64,000 bases of DNA from Sandaracinaceae bacterium (GTDB lineage Bacteria > Myxococcota_A > Polyangia > Polyangiales > Sandaracinaceae): positions 62,001 through 126,000 of the forward strand of contig JAVJQK010000048.1 in assembly GCA_040218145.1 (NCBI GenBank). Direction: 5' to 3'. Every line of letters starts with the position of its first letter. The stretch's first letter is position 1. The notes beneath the pieces are model-generated. The model was not told the DNA's origin. It saw nothing but the letters and a program-made list of their open reading frames with translations, and made no database searches. Both the position numbers and the translations under genes were made by a program. Below, in pieces: positions 7,885-15,774 of this stretch.

Positions 7885-8472
7885 ATGCTTCGACTCCCGC
7901 CCATCGCGCTGATCTTGGCGACCGTGCTGCCCGCGACCGTGGTCCTCGCTCCGGCGAGCTCCGCGGCGGCGGACGACTGCATGTGCCTGCCGGCGGAGCT
8001 GTCGTGGAGCACGAGCCTCTCGGACCGGCTGGCCCTGATCCAGAGCGAGGAGGGCGACCGGCCCGTCTTCGACCGACGCCTCCCCGACGAGAGCGCGTTC
8101 GCGGACGCGCTCTTCGCGGAGGGCCTGGTCGCGGAGGGGCTGTTCGTGGAGCAGAGCCGCGAGGTGGGCCCGTTCTTCAGCTCCGACGGGACGCTCATCT
8201 CGTCCCGCCTGCCCTCGGTCGCCAAGCAAGGGCGCCGCGGCTCGCCGGTCGAGGTCGCCTGGTGCGTCAGCGCCAACGACCCACGCTGCTCCTCGGGCGA
8301 TCCCGCGCCCGGTGAGAGCCTGCTCTCGGGGAAGATCTCCCACGGCGTCGCGCTGACGCCCGAGCCCCCCGAGCTGCCCGAGCCCCTGCTCGCCTCGACG
8401 TCGCCGCGCGCCGTGCTTCTGGGCGCGTCGGCCGGACACTCGTCTCGCCTCGAGCGCCCTCCGCGAGCCTGA
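7885..8472 (+). CDS. Small secreted protein of unknown function
   Basis: 195 residues starting MLRLPPIALILATVLPATVV with a clear Sec signal peptide, probably cut after SSAAA near residue 30. The mature part begins with DDCMCLPAELSWS and has four cysteines in all (CMC near the start and two further on). The middle is rich in phenylalanine, alanine and glutamate (FADALFAEGLVAEGLFVE). The C-terminus is proline- and leucine-rich and looks disordered. I do not recognise the family. It precedes the first triple-DsbA gene by about 200 nt on the same strand, so its cysteines might be a substrate of those proteins, but this is only a positional guess. Confidence 0.7.
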   Translation: MLRLPPIALILATVLPATVVLAPASSAAADDCMCLPAELSWSTSLSDRLALIQSEEGDRPVFDRRLPDESAFADALFAEGLVAEGLFVEQSREVGPFFSSDGTLISSRLPSVAKQGRRGSPVEVAWCVSANDPRCSSGDPAPGESLLSGKISHGVALTPEPPELPEPLLASTSPRAVLLGASAGHSSRLERPPRA

Positions 8473-8669
8473 CGGGCACGCCCGCGCTCTCGACGACGGC
8501 TTCGTCCGCTCCGATCACCGCTCCGTGCGGTCGTCGGCGCCGGCAGCCCGGTGCGTGAGCGCGCGTGGCCCTGCCCTCGCGGGCACGTCACTCGAACGAG
8601 ACGAATTTCAGCTTTCGAACACGAATGGGCGGGCGCACACGGCGTCCGTCGATGGAAAGGTTTCTAGTC

Positions 8670-10715
8670 ATGAGCAAAGGTTCTGCGATCATCTCGATCC
8701 TGATCGCTTTCGTCGCGGGGTTGGCCATCGGCAACCTGATCAGCGGCACGAGCGGCAGCGGTGAGGAGACCCTCGCCGACATCGGTCCCGACACCAACGT
8801 CGGCGCGGCCAACCTCCAGGGTGAGGCCGCCGAGGTCGAGCGCCTCCGCGCGACCGTGCCCGAGAACGCCCCGCAGCGCGGGCCCGACGACGCCCTCGTC
8901 ACCATCGTGATGTGGAGCGACTACCAGTGCCCCTTCTGCACCCGCGTCGAGCCGACCATCTCGCGGCTCGTCAACGAGCACGGGGACGACCTGCGCGTCG
9001 TCTGGCGCGACAACCCTCTCCCGTTCCACCAGAACGCGGGGCCCGCGGCCGAGCTGGCGCGTGAGGCGTACGCCCAGGGTGGCGACGAGAAGTTCTGGGA
9101 AGCGCACGACCTCCTCTTCGAGAACCAGAGCAGCCTCGAGCGCGCCGACCTCGACCGCTACGCGCAGCAGCTGGGCCTCGACATGGCCCGCTACCGCACC
9201 GCGATGGACAATCACACCCACCAGGCGGGCATCACGGCCGACCAGCAGGCGGCGGCGGCGCTCGGCGCCCGCGGGACCCCGGCCTTCTTCATCAACGGCG
9301 TGCAGCTCATGGGCGCCCAGCCCTACGAGCGCTTCAGCGAGGTCGTGACCCGCGAGCTCGCCACCGCGCGCGCCCTCGTCGAAGGCGGCACCCCGGCGCG
9401 CAACGTCTACGCCGCGCTCATGGCGGGCGCGCGCACCGAGCCGGCCCCCGAGCCCAACCAGCCGAGCAAGCAGCAGCCGCAGGCGCGCCGCCAGCCCGAC
9501 CCCGAGGCGGTCTACCGCGTGCCGCTCGGCGACGCCCCGACCAAGGGTCCGGACGACGCGCTCGTGACCATCATCGAGTTCAGCGAGTTCCAGTGCCCCT
9601 TCTGCAGCCGCGTGCTGCCGACCACCTCGCAGATCATCGAGCGCTACGGCGACGACGTGCGCATCGCGTTCATGCACAACCCGCTGCCCTTCCACAACAA
9701 CGCCATGCCGGCCGCGCAGGCCGCGATGGAGGTGCAGGAGCAGCTCGGCGACGCCGCCTTCTGGCAGTACCACGACACGCTCTTCGAGAATCAGCAGGAG
9801 CTGACGCGCGAGAACCTCGAGCAGTGGGCCAGCCAGCTTCGCGGCATCAACATGGGGCAGTTCCGCGCCGCCCTCGACAACAACGAGCACCAGGAGGCGA
9901 TCCAGCAGCAGCAGCGCCTCGCGCAGTCGCTCGGCGCGAGCGGCACGCCCTCGTTCTTCATCAACGGCCGCAACCTCCGTGGCGCGCAGCCGTTCCCGGC
10001 CTTCCAGGCGGTCATCGACGCCGAGCTCGAGCGCGCGCGTGAGGCCGTCCGCGGCGGCGTGGCCCGCAGCGCGGTCTACGAGCACCTCATCCGTGACGGC
10101 GCGACCTCGCAGCAGTTCATCGACCCGCCGGCCGGCGCGGCTCAGCCCTCGGAGCCGGCCCGCCCGGACCCCGACCAGGTCTACGAGATCGCGGTGCCCC
10201 GCAACGCGCCGAGCAAGGGCCCGGCGAACGCCCCGGTCACCATCCAGATCTTCAGCGACTTCCAGTGCCCCTTCTGCAGCCGCGTCAACCCGACCGTGGA
10301 GCAGATCGTCGAGCGTTACCCCCGGCAGGTGCGCATCGTGTGGCGCAACTACCCGCTCCCCTTCCACCAGCAGGCGATGCCCGCGGCGGAGGCGGCGCTC
10401 GAGGTCTTCGCGCAGGGCGGCAGCGAGAAGTTCTGGGCCTACCACGACCTCCTCTTCGCCAACCAGCGTGAGCTGACCCGCGAGAACCTGGAGCAGTGGG
10501 CGCAGCAGGTCGGCGGCATCAACATGGCCCGCTTCCGCGCCGCGCTCGACAACAACACCCACCGCGCGGCCGTCCAGGCCGACATGACGGCCGTCACCGA
10601 GGCGGGGGCGCGCATCGGCACGCCGTCGTTCTTCATCAACGGCCGCCTCATCCAGGGCGCGCAGCCCTTCCCGGCCTTCCAGGCCGCGATCGACGCCGCG
10701 CTCGAAGCCGACTGA
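8670..10715 (+). CDS. Triple DsbA/thioredoxin-domain membrane-anchored protein 1
   Basis: 681 residues. The ATG at 8670 is preceded by GGAAAGG at 8654-8660. An N-terminal hydrophobic anchor (AIISILIAFVAGLAIGNLI, about residues 4-23) is followed by three tandem DsbA-like domains with the same active site CPFC at residues 87-90, 309-312 and 533-536, spaced about 223 residues. Each domain also has the cis-proline loop GTPAFFINGV or GTPSFFINGR. CPFC is a thioredoxin-fold redox motif; the helical insertion of about 90 residues in each unit fits the DsbA/Thioredoxin_4 family. It presumably faces the periplasm and handles disulfides. Three complete active sites in one chain are unusual: family members normally have one. 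A related protein lies 2 kb downstream. The transcript ends at a strong hairpin at 10753-10786. Confidence 0.92.
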   Translation: MSKGSAIISILIAFVAGLAIGNLISGTSGSGEETLADIGPDTNVGAANLQGEAAEVERLRATVPENAPQRGPDDALVTIVMWSDYQCPFCTRVEPTISRLVNEHGDDLRVVWRDNPLPFHQNAGPAAELAREAYAQGGDEKFWEAHDLLFENQSSLERADLDRYAQQLGLDMARYRTAMDNHTHQAGITADQQAAAALGARGTPAFFINGVQLMGAQPYERFSEVVTRELATARALVEGGTPARNVYAALMAGARTEPAPEPNQPSKQQPQARRQPDPEAVYRVPLGDAPTKGPDDALVTIIEFSEFQCPFCSRVLPTTSQIIERYGDDVRIAFMHNPLPFHNNAMPAAQAAMEVQEQLGDAAFWQYHDTLFENQQELTRENLEQWASQLRGINMGQFRAALDNNEHQEAIQQQQRLAQSLGASGTPSFFINGRNLRGAQPFPAFQAVIDAELERAREAVRGGVARSAVYEHLIRDGATSQQFIDPPAGAAQPSEPARPDPDQVYEIAVPRNAPSKGPANAPVTIQIFSDFQCPFCSRVNPTVEQIVERYPRQVRIVWRNYPLPFHQQAMPAAEAALEVFAQGGSEKFWAYHDLLFANQRELTRENLEQWAQQVGGINMARFRAALDNNTHRAAVQADMTAVTEAGARIGTPSFFINGRLIQGAQPFPAFQAAIDAALEAD

Positions 10716-10730
10716 CGTCGGACCTCGCGT

Positions 10731-10795
10731 GACCGAGCTCGCTCGGTCGACCGAACGGGCCCTCTCTCAGCGAGAGCGGCCCGTTCTTTCTTTCC
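10731..10795 (+). terminator. Double hairpin terminator after the first triple-DsbA gene
   Basis: A perfect 8-bp palindrome (GACCGAGC-TC-GCTCGGTC, 10731-10748) is followed by a 14-bp-arm hairpin (left arm 10753-10766, right arm 10772-10786) and then a T-rich run (10786-10795). This is the best intrinsic terminator in the window. The stop codon of the convergent repeat-protein gene lies in its loop, so the hairpin overlaps that gene's last codons. Confidence 0.8.
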
Positions 10796-12674
10796 GTCGC
10801 CACCACAGGAGGCCCAGCGCGAGGAGCACGATGGCGGCGGTGGTGAGGAGGCGGACACGGTGGTTGCGCTGCGCGCTGGCGTGGGCGGAGAGGAGACGGT
10901 TGGGGGAGCCGAAAGGGAGAGGCAAAGACAGCGCGAGCGAGCGCGCGTCGGCGCGGAGCGAGGCGGACGTTTCGGCGCTCGTCTCGGCGACCCAGTTCGC
11001 GTGCGCTCGTGTGCCCGTGCTCCCCGTGCCCGAGTCCGCCACCGCGTCCGAGTCCGAGTCCGCCACCGCTTCCGCATCCGCCACCGCGTCCGAGTCCGCG
11101 TCCGCCACCGCGTCCGAGTCCGCCACCGCGTCCGAGTCCGAATCCGCGTCCGAGTCCGCATCCGCCACCGCGTCCGCGTCCGCGTCCGCCACCGCGTCCG
11201 AGTCCGAGTCCGCCACCGCGTCCGAGTCCGAGTCCGCCACCGCGTCCGAGTCCGGCACCACGTCCGAGTGCGTCGCCGAGTCCGTGCCCGCTCGCCTGCC
11301 CGTTCGCGTGTCCGTGCTCGTTCCCGAGCCCGAGCGCGTTCGCATGTCCGCGCTCGTTCCCGAGCCCGAGCCCGCTCCCGCTGCCGCTCCCGCTCCCGCT
11401 CCCGTTCCCGCTCCCGCTCCTGCTCCCGCTCCCGCTCCCGCTCCCGCTCCCGTTCCCGCTCCCGCTCCCGTTCCCGTTCCCGTTCCCGTTCCCGTTCCCG
11501 CTGCCGTTCCCGTTCCCGCTCCCGCTCCCGCTGCCATTCCCCTCGCCGGTCCCGTTCCCGTTCCCGTCGCCGCGCCAGCTCCAGCGACGGACTCCGTTCC
11601 CGAGCCTGGCGCCCCGCCACGCATTTCCTCGCCGACCGAAACGGCGCCCGACGCCAGCTCCGCCCCCGTCGCCCCCAGCCAGCTCGCCACATCGGCGGAC
11701 AGCGCGCCCTCATCCGCGAGCCGCGCGCGCAGCGCGTCGAGCAGGCCGCGGGCGACCTCGGCCGACCTCGGGTCGCCGTCCTCCGCCGCTGCCCGCAGGC
11801 GCTCGATCAGGCGCGGGAACGCGGGCGGGGAGACGCCGAAGGCGTCGGTGCCTTGCTCGAGGAGCGCGAGCCAGGGCTCGACGCCGTCGGCCTCGGTGGC
11901 GCGCGGCGGCGGGGCGATCGAGGGCCAGCCGACGAAGAGGGAGAGGGCGCGCTCTTCGAGCGATTCGTCTTCCAGCGAGACGCCGAGATCGACCAGGGCG
12001 CCGCGCGGGCCGGGTCGCCGAACGCGCGCCGCGAAGCCCGCCGTGCGCAGGGTCACCGTGGTGGGGCCGCGCGCGGCGTAGCGCTCGGCCAGGGTCCGGT
12101 CGTAGTGCACGGGCAGCGCCCAGCCGCTGCCGATGTCCCCGTCGCGGATCGGGCGGCCGGAGCGGTCCGCCGAGACCCAGCGCGCGGGCGCGACGAAGCG
12201 CACCACCACCTCGCGCTCCACGCCGGCGGGCAAGTCCACGCGCCAGCTCCAGTACGCGTCTCGACCTCCGTCCGTCGGCGCGAACCGATGGCGCACGCGG
12301 ATCGGCGCGCCCGCGAGCGTCACCTCCACGAAGCGGAGCGGCACGCCCGGCGTGCGGTGGGCGCCCTCGGGCAGGACCATCTCCCAGGCCGTCACCCCCT
12401 CGGGCGCGCGGAGCGCGAGGCGCGTCTCGACCGCGATCAGGTTTCGCAGCACCCGGATCTCCACCGCCTCGCGCACCAGCGTCACGCGCGCGTCGCGGGG
12501 CTGCGGGGCCGGTCGCGCGCCGAAGGGGTTTTCGCCGGACGCGAAGCGAGGGCGAGGGAGCCCGGCGGCGTCGCCGACCTGTCGCGGGCCCGGCGTGCCC
12601 CACTGCGGCCGCTCCGCGCGCGCGGGCGCGGCGACCGATGCGAGCAGGAGCAGGGCGAACGCGACGACACGCAC
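10767..12674 (-). CDS. Exported surface protein with Gly-Ala/Thr and Ser-Asp repeat stalk and C-terminal anchor
   Basis: 635 residues. A Sec signal peptide (residues 1-20, ending PARA) is followed by a globular, probably beta-rich domain (about 45-340) that I do not recognise. A low-complexity region follows: Gly-Ala/Gly-Thr repeats (about 360-435), then Ser-Asp/Ala-Asp-Val repeats of the type DSDAVADSD (about 470-545). A single transmembrane helix ([17 protein letters not shown], about 609-625) ends in [10 protein letters not shown]. Signal, globular head, flexible acidic stalk and C-terminal hydrophobic anchor with a basic tail is the layout of an anchored or sorted surface protein. It recalls the SD stalks of staphylococcal clumping factors, by analogy rather than homology. 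The gene is convergent with the upstream DsbA protein and divergent from the second one. Confidence 0.85.
   Translation of the reverse strand: MRVVAFALLLLASVAAPARAERPQWGTPGPRQVGDAAGLPRPRFASGENPFGARPAPQPRDARVTLVREAVEIRVLRNLIAVETRLALRAPEGVTAWEMVLPEGAHRTPGVPLRFVEVTLAGAPIRVRHRFAPTDGGRDAYWSWRVDLPAGVEREVVVRFVAPARWVSADRSGRPIRDGDIGSGWALPVHYDRTLAERYAARGPTTVTLRTAGFAARVRRPGPRGALVDLGVSLEDESLEERALSLFVGWPSIAPPPRATEADGVEPWLALLEQGTDAFGVSPPAFPRLIERLRAAAEDGDPRSAEVARGLLDALRARLADEGALSADVASWLGATGAELASGAVSVGEEMRGGAPGSGTESVAGAGAATGTGTGPARGMAAGAGAGTGTAAGTGTGTGTGTGAGAGTGAGAGAGAGAGAGAGTGAGAGAAAGAGSGSGTSADMRTRSGSGTSTDTRTGRRAGTDSATHSDVVPDSDAVADSDSDAVADSDSDAVADADADAVADADSDADSDSDAVADSDAVADADSDAVADAEAVADSDSDAVADSGTGSTGTRAHANWVAETSAETSASLRADARSLALSLPLPFGSPNRLLSAHASAQRNHRVRLLTTAAIVLLALGLLWWRRKERTGRSR
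11036..11580. repeat. Low-complexity coding repeat tract
   Basis: Two adjoining short-period tracts. 11036-11260 is built from TCCGAG and TCCGCCACCGCG units, which encode Ser-Asp/Ala-Asp stalk repeats on the minus strand. 11370-11580 is built from CCCGCT and CCCGTT hexamers, which encode Gly-Ser/Ala/Thr repeats. All six frames are open through much of this tract. The minus-strand reading is preferred because it alone links a signal peptide and a membrane anchor. Confidence 0.85.
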
Positions 12675-12720
12675 GGGCGGGATCCTGGCCCAGCCGCGCC
12701 CCGCATGACATCACGCGGGG

Positions 12721-14700
12721 GTGAGACATCTCTTGGCCGCTTCTCCGGCGATGGCCGCTCTGCCGATGATGGCCCTGTCGCTGATCGCCTGCGGCTCCGC
12801 GCCGCCGCCCGAGGCGAGCCCGACCGCGACGCTGCCCGACGTCCGCGGCCCCTGGGCCGACTACCCGGCGGAGCGGATCCGCGTCTCGGCCGAGGACGCG
12901 CCCGCGCTCGGCGCCGAGTCCCCGCTCGTCACGCTCGTGCTCTTCACCGACTTCGAGTGCCCCTACTGCCGCCGCTTCGCCCCGACCGTCGCGCGGCTCG
13001 CGGCCGAGCACCCGGACGAGATCCGGCTCGCGTTCCGTCACCTCCCCTTGCCCTTCCACGAGCGCGCGCTGCTCGCGGCGGAGGCGGCGATGGAGGCGCG
13101 GGCGCAGGGCGGCGACGAGATGTTCTGGCGCTACCACGACCGCCTGTTCGAGACGAACGCGCTCGCCCCCGACGACCTGCTCGCGCACGCGGAGGCGCTC
13201 GGGCTCGACGTCGCGCGCTTCCGGATCGCGCTGCGGGGGCACGTGCACAGCGACGCGATCGAAGACGACCTCGACCTGGCCGACCGCGTGGGCGCGCGCG
13301 GCACGCCGTCCGCGTACCTCAACGGCCGCCCGCTCCGCGGCGCGGTGCCCTTCCAGGAGCTCGAGGCGGTCTTCGAGGAGGAGCGCGCGCTCGCCCTCAC
13401 GGCGATGCAGCGCGGGGTGCCGCGCGAGCTGCTCTACGCGGCCGCGATGCGCGAGGCGTCGGATCGGCCCGCGCCGGAGCGCGAGAGGCCGCCCGCCCGA
13501 CCGCGACGCCAGCTCGACGAGGGGGTGATCTACGCGGTGCCCGCGGGCGACGCGCCGCAGATCGGGCCCGACGACGCGCCGGTCACCATCGTGATGTTCA
13601 GCGACTTCCAGTGCCCCTTCTGTTCGAGGGCGCTGAGCACGATCGACGAGCTCCGCGCGCGTCACCCCGACCGCATCCGGCTCCTCTACCGGCACAACCC
13701 GTTGCCCTTCCATCGCGACGCGCTCCCGGCCGCGCTCGCCGCCGCCGAGGCGGGCGCGCAGCGCGGCGACGAGGGCTTCTGGCAGATGCTGCGGCTGCTC
13801 TTCGCCAACCCGCGCGCGCTGTCGAGCGAGGACCTCGAGGGCTACGCCGCGCAGCTCGGCCTCGATCTCGATCGCTTCCGCGCCGCGCTCGAAGGCCAGA
13901 CCCACCTCGCGGAGATCGAGGCGGATCAACAGCTCGCGGCCCGGCTGGGCGCGCGCTCGACGCCGACCTTCTACGTCAACGGTCGCCTCGTGCGCGGCGC
14001 GCAGCCGCTCCAGGTGTTCGCCGAGGCCTTCGACGACGCGCTCGAGCGCGCCGAGGCGGCCGCGAGCGAGGGCGCGGCGCCCGGAGACGTGTACGGCGCG
14101 TTGATCGCCGACGCGGCCGAGGAGGGCGTCTTCCGCGGACCCGCCGAGCGCGCGCCGACGCCCGATCGGCTGGTGCTCCCCGCCCCGGCGTCGTCGCCTC
14201 GCCGCGGCGCGAGCGACCCGGAGCTCGTCGTGCAGGTCTTCAGCGACTTCCAGTGCCCCTTCTGCGCCCGGGTCAACCCCACGCTCGAGCGGCTGCTGGA
14301 GACCCACCCCGAGATCCAGGTCGTGTTCCGTCACTACCCGTTGCCCTTCCACCGCGACGCGCGCCCGGCCGCGAACGCGGCGCTCGAGGTGCAGCGGCAG
14401 CGCGGGGACGAGGCGTTCTGGGCCTTCCACGACCGCGTCTTCGCCCAGCAGCGTCAGCTCGACCCGGAGACCCTCGCCGCGCACGCCCGCGCGGTGGGCG
14501 CGGACCCGGCCGAGGTCGAGGCCGCGATCCGGGAGGACCGCCACGCGGCCGCGATCGACGCCGACGTCGAGGCGGTGCGCGCGAGCGGGGCGCGGATCGG
14601 GACACCCGCTGTCCTGATCGGCGATCATCTGGTGATGGGCGCCCAGCCCTACCCCGTGTTCGAGGAGGCGGTTCAGGCCGAACTGACCGCCGACGAGTAA
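12721..14700 (+). CDS. Triple DsbA/thioredoxin-domain lipoprotein 2
   Basis: 659 residues from GTG 12721. A lipoprotein signal ends in the lipobox LIAC (Cys24), so it should be lipid-anchored. Three DsbA-like domains carry CPYC (80-83), CPFC (298-301) and CPFC (512-515). The cis-proline loops are GTPSAYLNGR and STPTFYVNGR in domains 1 and 2 and a diverged GTPAVLIGDH in domain 3. The architecture equals that of the upstream 681-residue protein, so the two probably arose by duplication and then diverged: one with a transmembrane anchor and one with a lipid anchor. The cysteine sites are intact, which suggests all three domains are redox active. The substrates are unknown. An internal ATG at 12751 would lose the charged part of the signal and is less likely. 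Confidence 0.9.
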   Translation: MRHLLAASPAMAALPMMALSLIACGSAPPPEASPTATLPDVRGPWADYPAERIRVSAEDAPALGAESPLVTLVLFTDFECPYCRRFAPTVARLAAEHPDEIRLAFRHLPLPFHERALLAAEAAMEARAQGGDEMFWRYHDRLFETNALAPDDLLAHAEALGLDVARFRIALRGHVHSDAIEDDLDLADRVGARGTPSAYLNGRPLRGAVPFQELEAVFEEERALALTAMQRGVPRELLYAAAMREASDRPAPERERPPARPRRQLDEGVIYAVPAGDAPQIGPDDAPVTIVMFSDFQCPFCSRALSTIDELRARHPDRIRLLYRHNPLPFHRDALPAALAAAEAGAQRGDEGFWQMLRLLFANPRALSSEDLEGYAAQLGLDLDRFRAALEGQTHLAEIEADQQLAARLGARSTPTFYVNGRLVRGAQPLQVFAEAFDDALERAEAAASEGAAPGDVYGALIADAAEEGVFRGPAERAPTPDRLVLPAPASSPRRGASDPELVVQVFSDFQCPFCARVNPTLERLLETHPEIQVVFRHYPLPFHRDARPAANAALEVQRQRGDEAFWAFHDRVFAQQRQLDPETLAAHARAVGADPAEVEAAIREDRHAAAIDADVEAVRASGARIGTPAVLIGDHLVMGAQPYPVFEEAVQAELTADE

Positions 14701-14751
14701 CCCGAGGAAACACGTCCCCGAACGGCTACAAAAGGCGCTTCTGAGGCGCCA

Positions 14752-14780
14752 TTGACACCCCTCTGGGCCGGACGTAAGGT
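14752..14780 (+). promoter_or_regulatory. Promoter of the GNAT-like gene
   Basis: A perfect -35 TTGACA (14752-14757), a 17-nt spacer and TAAGGT (14775-14780). This is the best promoter match in the window. The predicted start of transcription, near 14787, excludes translation starts further upstream. Confidence 0.65.
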
Positions 14781-14844
14781 TCGGCGCCTTTTTCTGGGGG
14801 TTGGGGCACCCAGTATGCCTGATACAGGCAGGGAGCGACTGGAC

Positions 14845-15729
14845 ATGGCGAAGGCTCAGGTGGCGCGAGACGTGCCGATGGTCGAGGAGCTGCACTTCAA
14901 GAGTGACAGCGCGTTCCTCTGCCTGCTGTTGAACCGCCGAACCGGCTTCATCCGCGTGATCGATTTCCGCTCGGGGGCCCTGCCCGCGAAGCGACTCTTC
15001 ATCCAGTCCGTCGCGAAGCGCGAGGGCGTCTCGAAGGTCATCACGCTCGTCGAGAAGGACGAGGTCTCCTCGTGGACGCGCGTCGGCTTCGTGCGCGAGG
15101 GCACCATCCCGGGCTTCTACAAGCGCAGCGACGGTCACCTCTGCGGCTGCCTGATCAACGATCGGACCGCGTCGCTCGAGATCAGCGACGACGGATCGAA
15201 GCAGGCCGATCGCACGGTGAACCATGGCAAGAAGAACGCCAAGGAGGTCCCCGAGGTCCTCGACATGGTGACCGTGAAGGACGCGGACGAGGCGACGGCG
15301 CTCAAGTCGCGGGACGAGGCGTTCCGGAAGGGGCGCGGGCTCAACCCGTTCGACGACTTCGGCCGCGACGCGGCGCGTTACTTCATCAGCGCGCAGGCCA
15401 AGCGCGGCAAGCCCGTCTACCTCTCGGCCGAGTACCAGGACTGCTTCGGGCACTCCCTGGTCGAGATCGTGCGGCGCCCCGAGGACGACCTCGACGTCAT
15501 CGCGGTCACGGGCGGGCTCCGCACGATGTGCGACACGCTCCTCGAGCGCGGCATCGTCAGCGCCTTCGGCTTCGCGCCGAGCGACGACATCGGGCTGGCC
15601 ACCGCGTACTGCGCGGCCGGCTTCCGGAAGACGGGCCTGCTCGCGGGCGGCATCCTCGTGGGCGAAGAGCGCAAGGACGCGATCCTCTGGACGCGCAAGC
15701 TCGCGAACCCGGCCGACGAAGACTCCTGA
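14845..15729 (+). CDS. GNAT-like acyltransferase with duplicated domain
   Basis: 294 residues from ATG 14845, with GGGAG 9 nt upstream; an ATG at 14815 is the alternative. The first half contains SWTRVGFVREGTIPGFYKRS, which resembles the acetyl-CoA-site region of beta-lysine N-acetyltransferases (AblB-like). The second half has a parallel segment, AYCAAGFRKTGLLAGGILVG, so the protein may be two GNAT folds in tandem. The substrate cannot be inferred: no lysine aminomutase (ablA) partner is nearby. It has its own strong promoter and ends at a hairpin shared with the convergent kinase. Confidence 0.7.
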   Translation: MAKAQVARDVPMVEELHFKSDSAFLCLLLNRRTGFIRVIDFRSGALPAKRLFIQSVAKREGVSKVITLVEKDEVSSWTRVGFVREGTIPGFYKRSDGHLCGCLINDRTASLEISDDGSKQADRTVNHGKKNAKEVPEVLDMVTVKDADEATALKSRDEAFRKGRGLNPFDDFGRDAARYFISAQAKRGKPVYLSAEYQDCFGHSLVEIVRRPEDDLDVIAVTGGLRTMCDTLLERGIVSAFGFAPSDDIGLATAYCAAGFRKTGLLAGGILVGEERKDAILWTRKLANPADEDS

Positions 15730-15738
15730 TCCTCTGAG

Positions 15739-15770
15739 CGCGGATCGCTTGCCCGAGCGGGCGGTCCGCG
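15739..15770. terminator. Bidirectional hairpin between convergent genes
   Basis: Arms CGCGGA (15739-15744) and TCCGCG (15765-15770) enclose a second stem GCCCG/CGGGC (15751-15755 and 15758-15762). It fills the 45-nt gap between the stops of the GNAT-like gene and the hybrid kinase. There is no T-run. Confidence 0.5.
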
Positions 15771-15774
15771 TGCG

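Noticed and set aside
10860-14744. Giant plus-strand frame of about 1300 codons with Arg-Ser runs
   Set aside because: Composition effect of the hexamer repeats and the antisense of the stalk gene. It lacks signal or domain features, and it overlaps the lipoprotein DsbA gene in another frame.
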